Origin: Chloroflexota bacterium
GTDB taxonomy: Bacteria > Chloroflexota > Dehalococcoidia > SM23-28-2 > RBG-16-64-32
Assembly: GCA_005880075.1 (NCBI GenBank)
Contig: VBJT01000002.1
Coordinates: forward strand, 1,314-28,920
Length of the DNA: 27,607 nucleotides
Direction of reading: 5' to 3'
Positions 6,862-14,496 of the stretch are shown here, one piece after another; positions within the stretch are counted from its first letter, which is position 1; each line of letters starts with the position of its first letter. The notes beneath the pieces are model-generated. The model did not search any database and was not told the origin of the DNA. It was given only the letters and a program-made list of their open reading frames with translations. Made by a program: the position numbers and the translations under genes.

Positions 6862-8226
6862 ATGGCCGACCCCTTCGATAAATTCACCGAGCGCGCGCGG
6901 CGGGTGCTTATCTTGGCACGCGAGGAGTCGCGGCGGCTCAACCATAATTACATCGGGACGGAGCATCTGCTGTTGGGTTTAGTGCGGGAGAAAGAAGCAC
7001 TGGCTGCTCATGTCCTCAGGGGGCTGGGCATCGATTTAAAACGGGTGAGGGAACGAGTTGGGGAAGCCGCTCGGCGAGAAGACGGCGAAGTACGGGGCGA
7101 GCTTGAACTTAGACCATCGGCGGAGAAGGTTATAGAACTAGCCGCGGCCGAGGCCCGTGGCCTTGGACAGGATTACATCGCGACCGAGCATTTGTTACTG
7201 GGACTCGCCCGGCAAGGCGCGGGTAAAGGAACCGCAATTATCGAGAGCTTAGGGGTAGGCCTTGGAGAGGTGAGGAGCGAGGTCATGCGCATCCTTCTTC
7301 GAGGCACGTCCCAGCCGGCAGGCGTGTCGCTCCTCACTGAACCCGCCGTCATCATCGACGGGAAAGCGATCGCGGCGCAGGTGCGCGAGGAGGCGAAGCA
7401 GCGTGCCGACAAGCTGCACCAGCGGGACATCACGCCGGGCTTGGCGCTCGTGCTCGTAGGCGAGAACCAGTCGTCGCTCTCGTACGTGCGCTCGAAGGGA
7501 GACGCGGCAGAGCAGGCGGGTATCTATTCCGATATGTTCCACCTACCAGAGAACACCGGTCAGCAGACGCTGCTCTCGCGCATCCTCGATCTCAACGAAG
7601 ACGGTCGCTTCCACGGCATCCTCGTCCAACTGCCGCTGCCGGAGCAACTGGATGAGCACGCGATCATCAACGCGATCGACCCGCAGAAGGACGCCGACGG
7701 CGTGACGCCGATGAACCTGGGCCGTCTCCTTCGCGGCGAGCCGAGCCCGTGGCCCGCCACGCCTGCCGGCATCGTCGAGCTATTGCACCGCAGCGGGCAC
7801 CCGCCCAACGGCAAACACGTCGTCGTCTGCGGGCGCTCGAACATCGTCGGCAAGCCGGTCGCGGCGATTCTTATGCAGAAGAACCCGCGCGCAAATGCCA
7901 CTGTCACGCTCTGCCATACGGGAACGCCTGACCTGGCATCCTTCACGCGCCAGGCGGACATCCTCATCGCCGCGATGGGATCGCCGAACGCGGTCACGGC
8001 CGCCATGGTGAGGCCCGGCGCGGTCGTGATCGATGTAGGCAACAACTGGGTCGAGGATGAGAGCCGCCAATCCGGCCGCCGCCTCGTCGGCGACGTCGAC
8101 TTCGAGGGCGTACGCCAGGTAGCTTCCGCGATCACGCCCGTTCCCGGCGGTATAGGCCCGATGACGGTGGCGATGCTCCTCTCGAACACCGTCATGCTGG
8201 CGGAGCAGCAGGCCGGGCGGCACTGA
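6862..8226 (+). CDS. folD: Fusion of tandem Clp N-domain with FolD
   Basis: A 454-residue protein in one uninterrupted frame. Residues 1-70 and 82-147 are two Clp N-repeats like those of ClpC (FTERARRVLILAREE, NHNYIGTEHLLLGL; then PSAEKVIELAAAEA, QDYIATEHLLLGL). E34 and E109 match the glutamates that bind phospho-arginine in ClpC. Residues 160-454 are a full FolD, the NADP-dependent methylenetetrahydrofolate dehydrogenase/cyclohydrolase: catalytic K212 in YVRSKGDAAEQAGI, VQLPLP (255-260), DADGVTP, the nucleotide-binding CGRSNIVGKP (323-332) and PVPGGIGPMT (426-435). No AAA+ domain is present. The Clp part uses AT-ending codons (four TTA) that I did not see in the FolD part, which suggests a join of different origins. 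In-frame ATG 7285 or GTG 7324 could yield free FolD. Confidence 0.92.
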   Translation: MADPFDKFTERARRVLILAREESRRLNHNYIGTEHLLLGLVREKEALAAHVLRGLGIDLKRVRERVGEAARREDGEVRGELELRPSAEKVIELAAAEARGLGQDYIATEHLLLGLARQGAGKGTAIIESLGVGLGEVRSEVMRILLRGTSQPAGVSLLTEPAVIIDGKAIAAQVREEAKQRADKLHQRDITPGLALVLVGENQSSLSYVRSKGDAAEQAGIYSDMFHLPENTGQQTLLSRILDLNEDGRFHGILVQLPLPEQLDEHAIINAIDPQKDADGVTPMNLGRLLRGEPSPWPATPAGIVELLHRSGHPPNGKHVVVCGRSNIVGKPVAAILMQKNPRANATVTLCHTGTPDLASFTRQADILIAAMGSPNAVTAAMVRPGAVVIDVGNNWVEDESRQSGRRLVGDVDFEGVRQVASAITPVPGGIGPMTVAMLLSNTVMLAEQQAGRH

Positions 8227-8254
8227 GACATCCATGAACCGCAAGAGGCTAATG

Positions 8255-8289
8255 TCACTGATAACTGACAACTGAGAACTAAGAACTAA
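8255..8289 (+). repeat. Heptanucleotide tandem array
   Basis: Five 7-base units in a row: TCACTGA, TAACTGA, CAACTGA, GAACTAA, GAACTAA (consensus NAACTGA). It begins 29 bases after the folD stop. A matching inverted array lies at 26057-26084. Confidence 0.7.
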
Positions 8290-8340
8290 TTCCGGGAACC
8301 AATCGCCTCCCATCGGTGTACTTCTTTTGAAAGCAGCGAG

Positions 8341-8346
8341 AGGAGG
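8341..8346 (+). promoter_or_regulatory. Ribosome-binding site of cupredoxin gene
   Basis: A perfect AGGAGG 9 bases before ATG 8356. It favours this start over the out-of-frame ATG at 8350. Confidence 0.7.
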
Positions 8347-8355
8347 TTATGCACA

Positions 8356-8949
8356 ATGCGTCGAATAGTAACGATGATCATAGCGCTCGCGATAGGGTCT
8401 CTTGCGCTGGCGGGAGGGACCCCTGCGCAGGCGGGTGGCGGGTGCCACAGCAACGTCTTCAGCGATGAGGCGAAGACGACCGTCGAGCTGAGCAAGAGTT
8501 GCTTCTCGCCCACGGTCGTGCGCGTTCAGCCGGGGGACCAGGTAACGTGGACAAACACCGACCCGACCGCACACACGGTGACTGGCGTGGCGGACAGCTG
8601 GGGTACAGATCAGCAGATCCCCGAGGGGCAATCCGTCTCGTACAAGTTCGACAAGTCCGGCGTGTTCCCGTACTTCTGTTACCTGCACCCGAGCATGGCG
8701 GGCGCGGTCGTTGTCGGCGACGGCCGGGCGGTGAGCAGCGGGACATCGGCGGGTGACGGTGTGAGCGCGATTTCAGCGCTTGCGCTCCGCGACCGCGTCA
8801 ACAGCTCGACCGGAAGCGCGAGCGCCTCGATGAGTTCCGGCGGCAGCGATGGCGTTGCCATTCCGCTGGTTATCGGCATTGGCGTTCTCGCCGCGATAGG
8901 GGGCTTCGTGGCGGCGACCGTGCGTCGGAGCAGGTCAACGCCGAGCTAG
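8356..8949 (+). CDS. Membrane-anchored cupredoxin (plastocyanin-like)
   Basis: A 197-residue exported copper protein. Residues 1-26 form a signal peptide ending AQA. Residues 40-122 are a cupredoxin domain with a full type 1 copper set: H73 (TAHTVTG), then C108, H111 and M114 in YFCYLHPSM. C30 and C49 might form a disulphide. A Ser/Gly-rich linker (about 127-166) leads to a C-terminal membrane helix (167-189) and a short basic tail, so the copper domain should face outward from the membrane. It probably carries single electrons, but no oxidase or reductase is adjacent, so its partner is unknown. It is preceded by the heptad array and followed by a strong hairpin shared with the convergent downstream gene. 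Confidence 0.9.
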   Translation: MRRIVTMIIALAIGSLALAGGTPAQAGGGCHSNVFSDEAKTTVELSKSCFSPTVVRVQPGDQVTWTNTDPTAHTVTGVADSWGTDQQIPEGQSVSYKFDKSGVFPYFCYLHPSMAGAVVVGDGRAVSSGTSAGDGVSAISALALRDRVNSSTGSASASMSSGGSDGVAIPLVIGIGVLAAIGGFVAATVRRSRSTPS

Positions 8950-8993
8950 TGTGACTCCGCCGGCCACCGATCCGGGGCGTGCTGAAGTCGAAG

Positions 8994-9016
8994 CGGGGCG
9001 AGGTATACTCGCCCCG
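8994..9016. terminator. Bidirectional hairpin between convergent genes
   Basis: A perfect 9-bp stem, CGGGGCGAG (8994-9002) with CTCGCCCCG (9008-9016), and a 5-base loop. It sits between the convergent cupredoxin gene and the gene ending at 9021. There is no long T-run on either side, so termination may be weak or assisted. Confidence 0.6.
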
Positions 9017-9020
9017 TCGC

Positions 9021-9326
9021 TTATGGTGCGATAGACCCCCAGCCGCCGATGATCTCGCCGTCGTTCCATTCCGGGTCGGTATCCATGAGGGCGCGCCAGC
9101 GCTGGTAGAAGGCGTCCTGCTCGGGGTCTTCTGCATTCGCTCGATAGCTGTCCTTGCTATCGAAGGCCGCGACACCCATGAGGCCACCGTTATCGAGCTT
9201 GAACATCGCCCCGCCGACGGCGCCTTTGACCTTTGGCCGACGCTCTCGCTCCCACTCCTCCATTAGCTGGATGATCTCCTGCTCCTTGCCTGCTTTCGGG
9301 CGTATCCGGTAAACCGATCCGTACAT
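9021..9326 (-). CDS. Small dimeric alpha-beta barrel protein (monooxygenase-like)
   Basis: A 101-residue cytoplasmic protein. MYGSVYRIRPKAGKEQEIIQLMEEW, then a central strand with GAVGGAMFKLDNGGLMGVAAFDSKDSYRANAEDPEQDAF, fits the ferredoxin-like fold of the antibiotic biosynthesis monooxygenase (ABM) group. Such proteins often have no cofactor and diverse roles, so no reaction is assigned. Start ATG 9326 follows an AGGAGG by six bases. It lies 19 bases after the small gene at 9346-9582, so it probably ends a three-gene operon with the NrtS-like protein. Confidence 0.75.
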   Translation of the reverse strand: MYGSVYRIRPKAGKEQEIIQLMEEWERERRPKVKGAVGGAMFKLDNGGLMGVAAFDSKDSYRANAEDPEQDAFYQRWRALMDTDPEWNDGEIIGGWGSIAP

Positions 9327-9345
9327 GGCAACCTCCTCTTTTGGG

Positions 9346-9582
9346 CTAGACTTCTGACCATTCTATCTCGACGCCGTCCCGGTCGCCGATCGCCTTGGAA
9401 AGGAGGTCGACCAGTCCGGGATCGGCGCCGTTTTGTTGCATGACATCGAGCATCGTGCGATTGATGTAGTAGTCCCTGTCCTCTGCGTACTCCTCCTCGA
9501 GCTGGTCGACCAGGAACCGCAGCTGCGCCTCACTGATCGTCCCGAGGTCGTTGCCCGTGTCCTTGTCTCGAAGCGCAATCAC
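9346..9582 (-). CDS. Small conserved acidic protein
   Basis: A 78-residue protein starting at GTG 9582, which overlaps the upstream stop as GTGA. It reads IALRDKDTGNDLGTISEAQ..., then a strongly acidic helix, LEEEYAEDRDYYINRTML, and a C-terminal GADPGLVDLLSKAIGDRDGVEI segment. I recognise the pattern as a widespread small family sometimes labelled, probably wrongly, as a galactosyldiacylglycerol synthase. No function can be given. An open frame continues upstream to 9807, but that stretch lies entirely over the NrtS-like gene and lacks family features, so I used the GTG start. Confidence 0.7.
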   Translation of the reverse strand: MIALRDKDTGNDLGTISEAQLRFLVDQLEEEYAEDRDYYINRTMLDVMQQNGADPGLVDLLSKAIGDRDGVEIEWSEV

Positions 9583-9932
9583 GTGTTGCCCTTGCCGAAC
9601 TGGAGGTGGCGCCGGCCGTTTAGAATCGCGCCGGTCGTGGCTACACAATACGGCACCGCGTAGGTGAGCGGGATTTTCCAGTAGAGTGACGCCGGGAAAT
9701 CGCCGCCGATGATGATATTCCCCTGGTTGATAGCCGTCAGAATCGTCCCAACGATAAGCGCGACGATGGCCGAACGCCGCACGAGTGGCCCGAAGGTGAG
9801 CGCGCACCTCAGGCAGCGGAGGCGGCTGCTGCTGGACGTGCGTACCTCGAAGCTGGAACCATCGAGCGTTTTCCGGCAGCGCTCACACTCCGCCCGCGTT
9901 CGCAGGGTGGTGTCTGTTTCCTGGTCAAGCAT
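9579..9932 (-). CDS. NrtS-like membrane protein with N-terminal zinc ribbon
   Basis: A 117-residue protein. Residues 16-43 hold two Cys pairs (CERC at 16-19, CLRC at 40-43), which look like a small zinc ribbon. Residues 54-72 and 84-104 are two membrane helices with the motifs IVALIVGTILTAINQGN and YWKIPLTYAVPYCVATTGA. These match the NrtS family, of which cyanobacterial members are nitrate/nitrite transporters. The helix pair is convincing, but transport by this protein is an inference. ATG 9932 is chosen because it lies just past a TTGACA-16-CATAAA promoter; GTG 9944 would lie almost within the -10 region. It starts the operon ending at 9021. Confidence 0.75.
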   Translation of the reverse strand: MLDQETDTTLRTRAECERCRKTLDGSSFEVRTSSSSRLRCLRCALTFGPLVRRSAIVALIVGTILTAINQGNIIIGGDFPASLYWKIPLTYAVPYCVATTGAILNGRRHLQFGKGNT

Positions 9933-9947
9933 CTGTGGCAGCACCCA

Positions 9948-9975
9948 TTTATGCGCTACCGAAATGCAGTGTCAA
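9948..9975 (-). promoter_or_regulatory. Promoter of the NrtS-like operon
   Basis: On the minus strand, a perfect -35 TTGACA (9975-9970), 16 bases, then CATAAA (9953-9948). The predicted transcript start leaves only about 8 bases before ATG 9932. Confidence 0.55.
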
Positions 9976-10059
9976 GAACCGGCACTCTTTCCTTGTCCCG
10001 CCGAAAATCGGTACGATAGACCAGCACAGTCGTCCCAAAAATCGAGAGAGGTCCCCCTT

Positions 10060-12117
10060 ATGAAAGACTACCCGGCGGAGAATATACGTAACGTCGCGCT
10101 CGTAGGGCACAGCGGCACCGGGAAGACCTCGCTGGCCGAGGCGCTGATGTTCGCCGCCGGAGCAACGAACCGGCTCGGAAAGATCGAGGATGGCTCGACC
10201 CTCTCCGACTGGGACCCAGACGAGCAGAAGCGGGGGTTCAGCCTCAACATCTCGATCCTGCCGCTTGAGTGGGACGGCTACAAGGTGAACCTCCTCGACA
10301 CGCCGGGCTACATGGACTTCATGGGCGAGGTGAAATGCGGGTTGCGGGCGGCCGACACGGCGCTCATCGTCGTCGATGCGTCGTCAGGCGTGCAGGTGGG
10401 TACGGAGTTCGCCTGGCGGTTCGCCGAAGAACTGGCGCTGCCGCGGGCCATCTTCATCAACCGCATGGACCGCGACAACGCCGACTTCAGCAGCACGCTG
10501 GCGCAGATACAGTCGCTTTGGGGGAACAAGTGCTTGGCGGTCGAGCTGCCGGTGGGCGCCCAGCAGGCGTTCCAGGGTGTCGTCGATCTGTTGACGATGA
10601 AGGCTTACCTTGGTGAGAAGGCCGAGGAAGGCGAGATCCCGGCCGAAGTCGCATCGCAGGCGGACCAGCAGCGCGAGAAGCTGATCGAGGCAGCGGCTGA
10701 AACGGACGACGCGCTCATCACGAAATACCTTGAAGGCGAGGAGCTTTCGGCGGAGGAGCTAAGGGCGGGAGTGCGCGCCGGCATCGCCGCAGGCAAAATC
10801 ACGCCGATCTTTACCGGCTCGGCGACAAAGGCGGTCGGCGCCCGACGCCTGCTAGATTCAATCGCCGCGCTCCTTCCCTCCCCGACCGACCGTGTGGCCG
10901 GCGCCGCCGGCAAGGAACTGCCGCCCGATGCATCCAAGCCGCTGGCCGCGCTCATCTTCAAGACGACAGCGGACCCCTACGTAGGCCGCCTGTCCTACTT
11001 CCGGGTGCTTTCCGGCACGCTCAAGTCGGATTCCCACGTCTGGAACGCGAACCGCAATGTCGACGAGCGCATCGGCAGCCTTTATCACATCGTCGGCAAG
11101 AACCAGGAGCACGCGTCGCAGGTCACAGCCGGGGACATCGGCGCGGTCGCTAAGCTCGCGGACACCCACACCGGGAATACCCTCGGCGCAAGAGAGAACG
11201 CGGTCACGCTCGAGCCGATTTCGTTCCCGCAGCCGTCGTTCAGCGCGGCTATCTCTCCCAAGACCAAGGCCGACCTCGACAAGATGGGTACCGCGCTTAA
11301 CCGCATCGTCGAAGAGGACCCCAGCCTGCGGCTGGAGCGTAGCCCCGATACGGGCGAGATGATCCTATCGGGCCTGGGCGACTCCCATGTGGAGGTCGCT
11401 TTGGAGAAGATCAGGCGCAAGTTTGGCGTTGATCTCGAGATGCATATGCCTAAGGTGCCGTACCGAGAAACGGTGAAGTCGACCGCTCAGGCCGAATACA
11501 CCCACAAGAAGCAGACCGGCGGGCACGGACAGTTCGCCCGTGTGGCCCTCGAAGTGGAGACGTTGCCGCGGGGGACGGGCTTCGAATTCGTCAACAAGAC
11601 CGTCGGCGGCGTCGTCCCCAAGCAGTACATCGGCTCCGTCGAAAAGGGCGTTACTGAGGCGCTCAGCGACGGCATCCTGGCGCATTATCCGATTGTCGAT
11701 ATGCGCGTGACCCTTTACGACGGCAAAGAGCACCCCGTGGACTCCTCGGACATCGCCTTCAAGCTCGCCGCCGCGCAGGCGATGAAGAAGGGCGCGCAGG
11801 ACGCCCAGCCCTGCATCCTGGAGCCTATCATGGATCTGCAGATCACGGTCCCTGAGGCGAACACCGGAGACGTGATCAGCGACCTCAACGGCAAGCGCGC
11901 GCGGGTGCTGGGCATGACCCCTTCGGGGACGATGACGACGATCGATGCGCAGGCGCCGCTCGCGGAGGTCCAGCGCTACGCGGCCGACATGCGCTCGATT
12001 ACGCAGGGCCGCGGCTATTTCACAATGGGCCTCTCGCACTACGAGGAAGTGCCCGCGCACCTGGCGCAGAAGATCATCGAGAACGCGAACAAGGAGCGAG
12101 AGGCGGCCCGCGCCTAA
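10060..12117 (+). CDS. EF-G-like translation GTPase (FusA2 type)
   Basis: A 685-residue GTPase with the five EF-G domains. The P-loop is GHSGTGKT (16-23), G3 is DTPG (80-83) and G4 is NRMD (134-137). The switch I region reads TLSDWDPDEQKRGFS instead of the usual WMxQEqERGIT, which marks the second, EF-G-like branch common in Chloroflexota and Actinobacteriota, rather than the main translocase. Domain IV is recognisable from about residue 480 (TGGHGQFARVALEVE), with the family's VGGVVPKQYIGSVEKGV nearby. Its role is unclear: it may act in ribosome recycling or stress. The start is at ATG 10060, preceded by GAGAGAGG; an open frame reaching back to 9709 runs over the divergent operon and is not coding. 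Confidence 0.92.
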   Translation: MKDYPAENIRNVALVGHSGTGKTSLAEALMFAAGATNRLGKIEDGSTLSDWDPDEQKRGFSLNISILPLEWDGYKVNLLDTPGYMDFMGEVKCGLRAADTALIVVDASSGVQVGTEFAWRFAEELALPRAIFINRMDRDNADFSSTLAQIQSLWGNKCLAVELPVGAQQAFQGVVDLLTMKAYLGEKAEEGEIPAEVASQADQQREKLIEAAAETDDALITKYLEGEELSAEELRAGVRAGIAAGKITPIFTGSATKAVGARRLLDSIAALLPSPTDRVAGAAGKELPPDASKPLAALIFKTTADPYVGRLSYFRVLSGTLKSDSHVWNANRNVDERIGSLYHIVGKNQEHASQVTAGDIGAVAKLADTHTGNTLGARENAVTLEPISFPQPSFSAAISPKTKADLDKMGTALNRIVEEDPSLRLERSPDTGEMILSGLGDSHVEVALEKIRRKFGVDLEMHMPKVPYRETVKSTAQAEYTHKKQTGGHGQFARVALEVETLPRGTGFEFVNKTVGGVVPKQYIGSVEKGVTEALSDGILAHYPIVDMRVTLYDGKEHPVDSSDIAFKLAAAQAMKKGAQDAQPCILEPIMDLQITVPEANTGDVISDLNGKRARVLGMTPSGTMTTIDAQAPLAEVQRYAADMRSITQGRGYFTMGLSHYEEVPAHLAQKIIENANKEREAARA

Positions 12118-12119
12118 CC

Positions 12120-12857
12120 TTGGTCCGGCAAAGGCTGTCGTCCGTATCCCGCGAACCGCTGGCGCTCGAGGAGTTCGCCTTGCTGATGGCGGACCCTGTC
12201 TTCTACGGTGTCGGCGTGCCGCGCGGCGACGGCCGGCCGGCGCTAGTGCTGCCCGGCCTGTTCGCCAACGACTTCTATCTTCAGCCGATGCACTCCTGGC
12301 TTGGCCGCATTGGCTACCGCCCCGTTCCCTCGACCTTCTGGGTGAACGCAGGCTGCCCCGAGCGCCTCACCCGGCAGGCGCATGAAGCGCTGGAACGCAG
12401 GCTCTCGCGCACCGAGAAGCCGGCCGTGCTCATCGGGCACAGCCGCGGCGGCATCCTTGCGAAGGCGATCGCGACGCGTCTCGGTGAGCGGGCGTCACAC
12501 CTCGTGCTCCTCGGCTCGCCCGTCGGGGCGATGATGCGATTTAATTGGGGAGACACGAGAAGCGCCCCGACCGGTCCTTCGCGCAGGCTCGGCGAGGCGA
12601 GCAGCCGTATCCGAAACCTGCTTGACCCGGACTGCGACGCGCCGGATTGCGCGTGCTCCTTCTTCTCCGATCTGCGCGCGCCGATCAGCCGGACTACGAA
12701 GGCCGTTTCGATCTACAGCCGCGATGACCCGATTGTCCCTGCCTGGAGTTGCCGGGTCCCCGGCGCCGAAAACATCGAGGTCAGCGGCACGCACTCGGGT
12801 CTGGCGTTCAATGGGGCGGTCTATCGGGCGCTTGCGGAGAAACTGGTCTCGGAATAG
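12120..12857 (+). CDS. Lipase-like alpha/beta hydrolase
   Basis: A 245-residue hydrolase of the acetyltransferase/lipase-like group. It has LVLPGLFANDFYL (oxyanion region), the nucleophile elbow IGHSRGG with S108, D202 or D203 in YSRDDPIVPA, and H225 in VSGTHSGLAFN. The N-terminal LLMADPVFYGVGVPRGDGRP block is typical of this family, so translation must begin upstream of it. The best start is TTG 12120, two bases after the EF-G-like stop; ATG 12186 would cut into the conserved block. There are three nearby cysteines (C172, C177, C179). No signal peptide is seen. It is probably co-transcribed with the EF-G-like gene; the substrate is unknown. Confidence 0.82.
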   Translation: MVRQRLSSVSREPLALEEFALLMADPVFYGVGVPRGDGRPALVLPGLFANDFYLQPMHSWLGRIGYRPVPSTFWVNAGCPERLTRQAHEALERRLSRTEKPAVLIGHSRGGILAKAIATRLGERASHLVLLGSPVGAMMRFNWGDTRSAPTGPSRRLGEASSRIRNLLDPDCDAPDCACSFFSDLRAPISRTTKAVSIYSRDDPIVPAWSCRVPGAENIEVSGTHSGLAFNGAVYRALAEKLVSE

Positions 12858-12867
12858 CGAGTTGGGA

Positions 12868-13173
12868 TTACTCGCGCTCAATGATGTCTGCGTCGACGAC
12901 CTTCCAGTCGGCGCCAACTTGCGACCAGCGCGCCTGGACGTTGAATGACTGCGGGCCGATGTACCTGACTTCGTACAGCCAGTCCTCTCCATCCGGCCGG
13001 CTGCCGAGAAGCTCGTAGTCGTTAATTCGAATCGCGGTGCCACCACCCACCTGCTGCTGGAGCTTCGCCATCGCGCGCGGTTCCAGGTCATTCATGATCT
13101 GAGCGATGTCCATGGAGACGATTGCCCTGGCGTGCCGGTGGACGATGTCGTCGATCGCGCCGGTCTCGCCCAT
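12868..13173 (-). CDS. NTF2/SnoaL-like small protein
   Basis: A 101-residue protein whose helix-strand order resembles the NTF2/SnoaL-like cone fold: an N-terminal helix IDDIVHRHARAIVSMDIAQIMND, then strands around IRINDYELLG, DWLYEVRYIG and a final WSQVGADWKVVDADIIE. No catalytic residues can be assigned. Only two bases separate it from the binding protein upstream on the same strand, so it is probably in that operon. The convergent hydrolase ends 10 bases away. Confidence 0.65.
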   Translation of the reverse strand: MGETGAIDDIVHRHARAIVSMDIAQIMNDLEPRAMAKLQQQVGGGTAIRINDYELLGSRPDGEDWLYEVRYIGPQSFNVQARWSQVGADWKVVDADIIERE

Positions 13174-13175
13174 GT

Positions 13176-14399
13176 TTATTCGACTGCGACGGGGTCGCCG
13201 AGGTCCTTAAGGGTGCCGTCCTTCTGGATCTCGACGGGCTGGAGCGTCTGGATGGCATAGTGGTCTTTGGGCCCAAGGTTCAGCTCAACGCCGGGCAGCA
13301 TCAGCGACGAGTGAAAGTGCTGGAGGGACTCAGCGGCATGCAGGACCCCCTCCCGCGTGATGCTATCGCACGACCGTTTCAGCGTTTCGACGACGGCTTC
13401 GGCAAGGGACTGGCCGTAAACCGTCAGCGTGTTTACAATCGGCCCTCCGTACGTCTCCATGATGCGCCGATGTTCCTGCAAGGGGGCCGCCTCAGCATCG
13501 TCGATGGCACTGAGCAGGTATTTCGTGGAGATAGACCCGTTGAGGTCCTCGAACCCCTTGAGCAGCTGTTCGGCGAGCGTGCCGCCACCAATTTCACGAG
13601 CCAGAGCGCTTGGTGAGTTGACGTAACTAATAAGCCACTTCGGGCTGTACCCTGCGGCCGCCGCCATCTTGAAGATGTTCGCTGAAACTTGCGGGGGCAG
13701 CGCCAGAACAACGGCCTCCGCGCCTGTATCGCGTGTTGCCAGCAGTTGCGCCTTGAGGGATTCAGGCGAGGGATCGACCGTCTGCGAGGACACGACGAGC
13801 TCCTTGTTCGACACGGCTTCCTGCACGCCGCGCAGGTAGTCGGGAATGTAGCCGATCGTCCAGGGGTATTTTGTGACATCGCCCCAGCCGGACCAGCCGG
13901 TCGAGACGAAGAGGTCCGGTATGCCGTCCGCTGTATTGCCGTCGCCATTGGGATCGTTCAGGTAGGCGGCCACCGGCGTGTGCACCGGCGTTCCCAGCGC
14001 GCCGATCATAGCGAGGACCTGGTCCTGCTCGATGAGTTTCCGAGTCGTCTGGAGAGCGCCCTGTGGCGTGTAGTGGTCATCCTCGGCAAGGAGGTTGATC
14101 TTGCGCCCGCAAACACCACCGTCCTCCGTGTTCAGCTTGTGGAAGTAGGCGTGAATAGCTGCAGTAATCAGGCTGTAGGGAGTATCGGCCGAGCCCGATA
14201 GGTCATTCGTCATACCAAGCCTAATTTCGGTCTCCGTGACTCCCGGCCCGTGCGGCCCGCCGCGTCCAGGGACCGGGGACGGCGTGGCTGCAGTCGACGG
14301 CCCCGGCTCGCTGTCACCGCCGCCGCAAGCGACCGCTCCGAGCACAGTTATCGACACTATAATCAGTGAACTGTAGAAACACTTATGCAGAATTGCCAT
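13176..14399 (-). CDS. Branched-chain-amino-acid-type ABC substrate-binding lipoprotein
   Basis: A 407-residue periplasmic-binding-protein-like lipoprotein (Peripla_BP_6/LivJ type). Residues 1-25 are a lipoprotein signal, with the modified Cys in GAVACGGG. The mature part begins GVTETEIRLGMTNDLSG, the classic opening of this family, and later has RKLIEQDQVLAMIGALGTPV. Between GYIPDY and LRGVQEAV the usual stretch (KVGVLYQNDDFGKDY-like) seems to be missing, an in-frame deletion of about 35 residues in the second lobe. The ligand cannot be predicted. It has its own promoter and is not followed by permease or ATPase genes, only by the NTF2-like gene, so it may be an orphan receptor. Confidence 0.85.
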   Translation of the reverse strand: MAILHKCFYSSLIIVSITVLGAVACGGGDSEPGPSTAATPSPVPGRGGPHGPGVTETEIRLGMTNDLSGSADTPYSLITAAIHAYFHKLNTEDGGVCGRKINLLAEDDHYTPQGALQTTRKLIEQDQVLAMIGALGTPVHTPVAAYLNDPNGDGNTADGIPDLFVSTGWSGWGDVTKYPWTIGYIPDYLRGVQEAVSNKELVVSSQTVDPSPESLKAQLLATRDTGAEAVVLALPPQVSANIFKMAAAAGYSPKWLISYVNSPSALAREIGGGTLAEQLLKGFEDLNGSISTKYLLSAIDDAEAAPLQEHRRIMETYGGPIVNTLTVYGQSLAEAVVETLKRSCDSITREGVLHAAESLQHFHSSLMLPGVELNLGPKDHYAIQTLQPVEIQKDGTLKDLGDPVAVE

Positions 14400-14411
14400 C
14401 TCAGGGCGACT

Positions 14412-14440
14412 ATACTAACGCCTCTCTCGACATTCGTCAA
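14412..14440 (-). promoter_or_regulatory. Promoter of the Liv-type binding protein
   Basis: On the minus strand, TTGACG (14440-14435), 17 bases, TAGTAT (14417-14412). The -10 box ends 12 bases before ATG 14399 and no ribosome-binding site follows, so the leader is at most a few bases. Confidence 0.6.
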
Positions 14441-14496
14441 AGTCTACGAAGGAAACGATGAAACAAAAGCCGGGATACGTTACACGAGTGGCGAGG

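Noticed and set aside
9583..9807. Upstream extension of the small acidic protein
   Set aside because: It lies over the NrtS-like gene. GTG 9582 gives the family N-terminus and a GTGA overlap.
9709..10059. In-frame upstream extension of the EF-G-like gene
   Set aside because: It overlaps the divergent NrtS-like gene and its promoter and has no family similarity; ATG 10060 has a ribosome-binding site.
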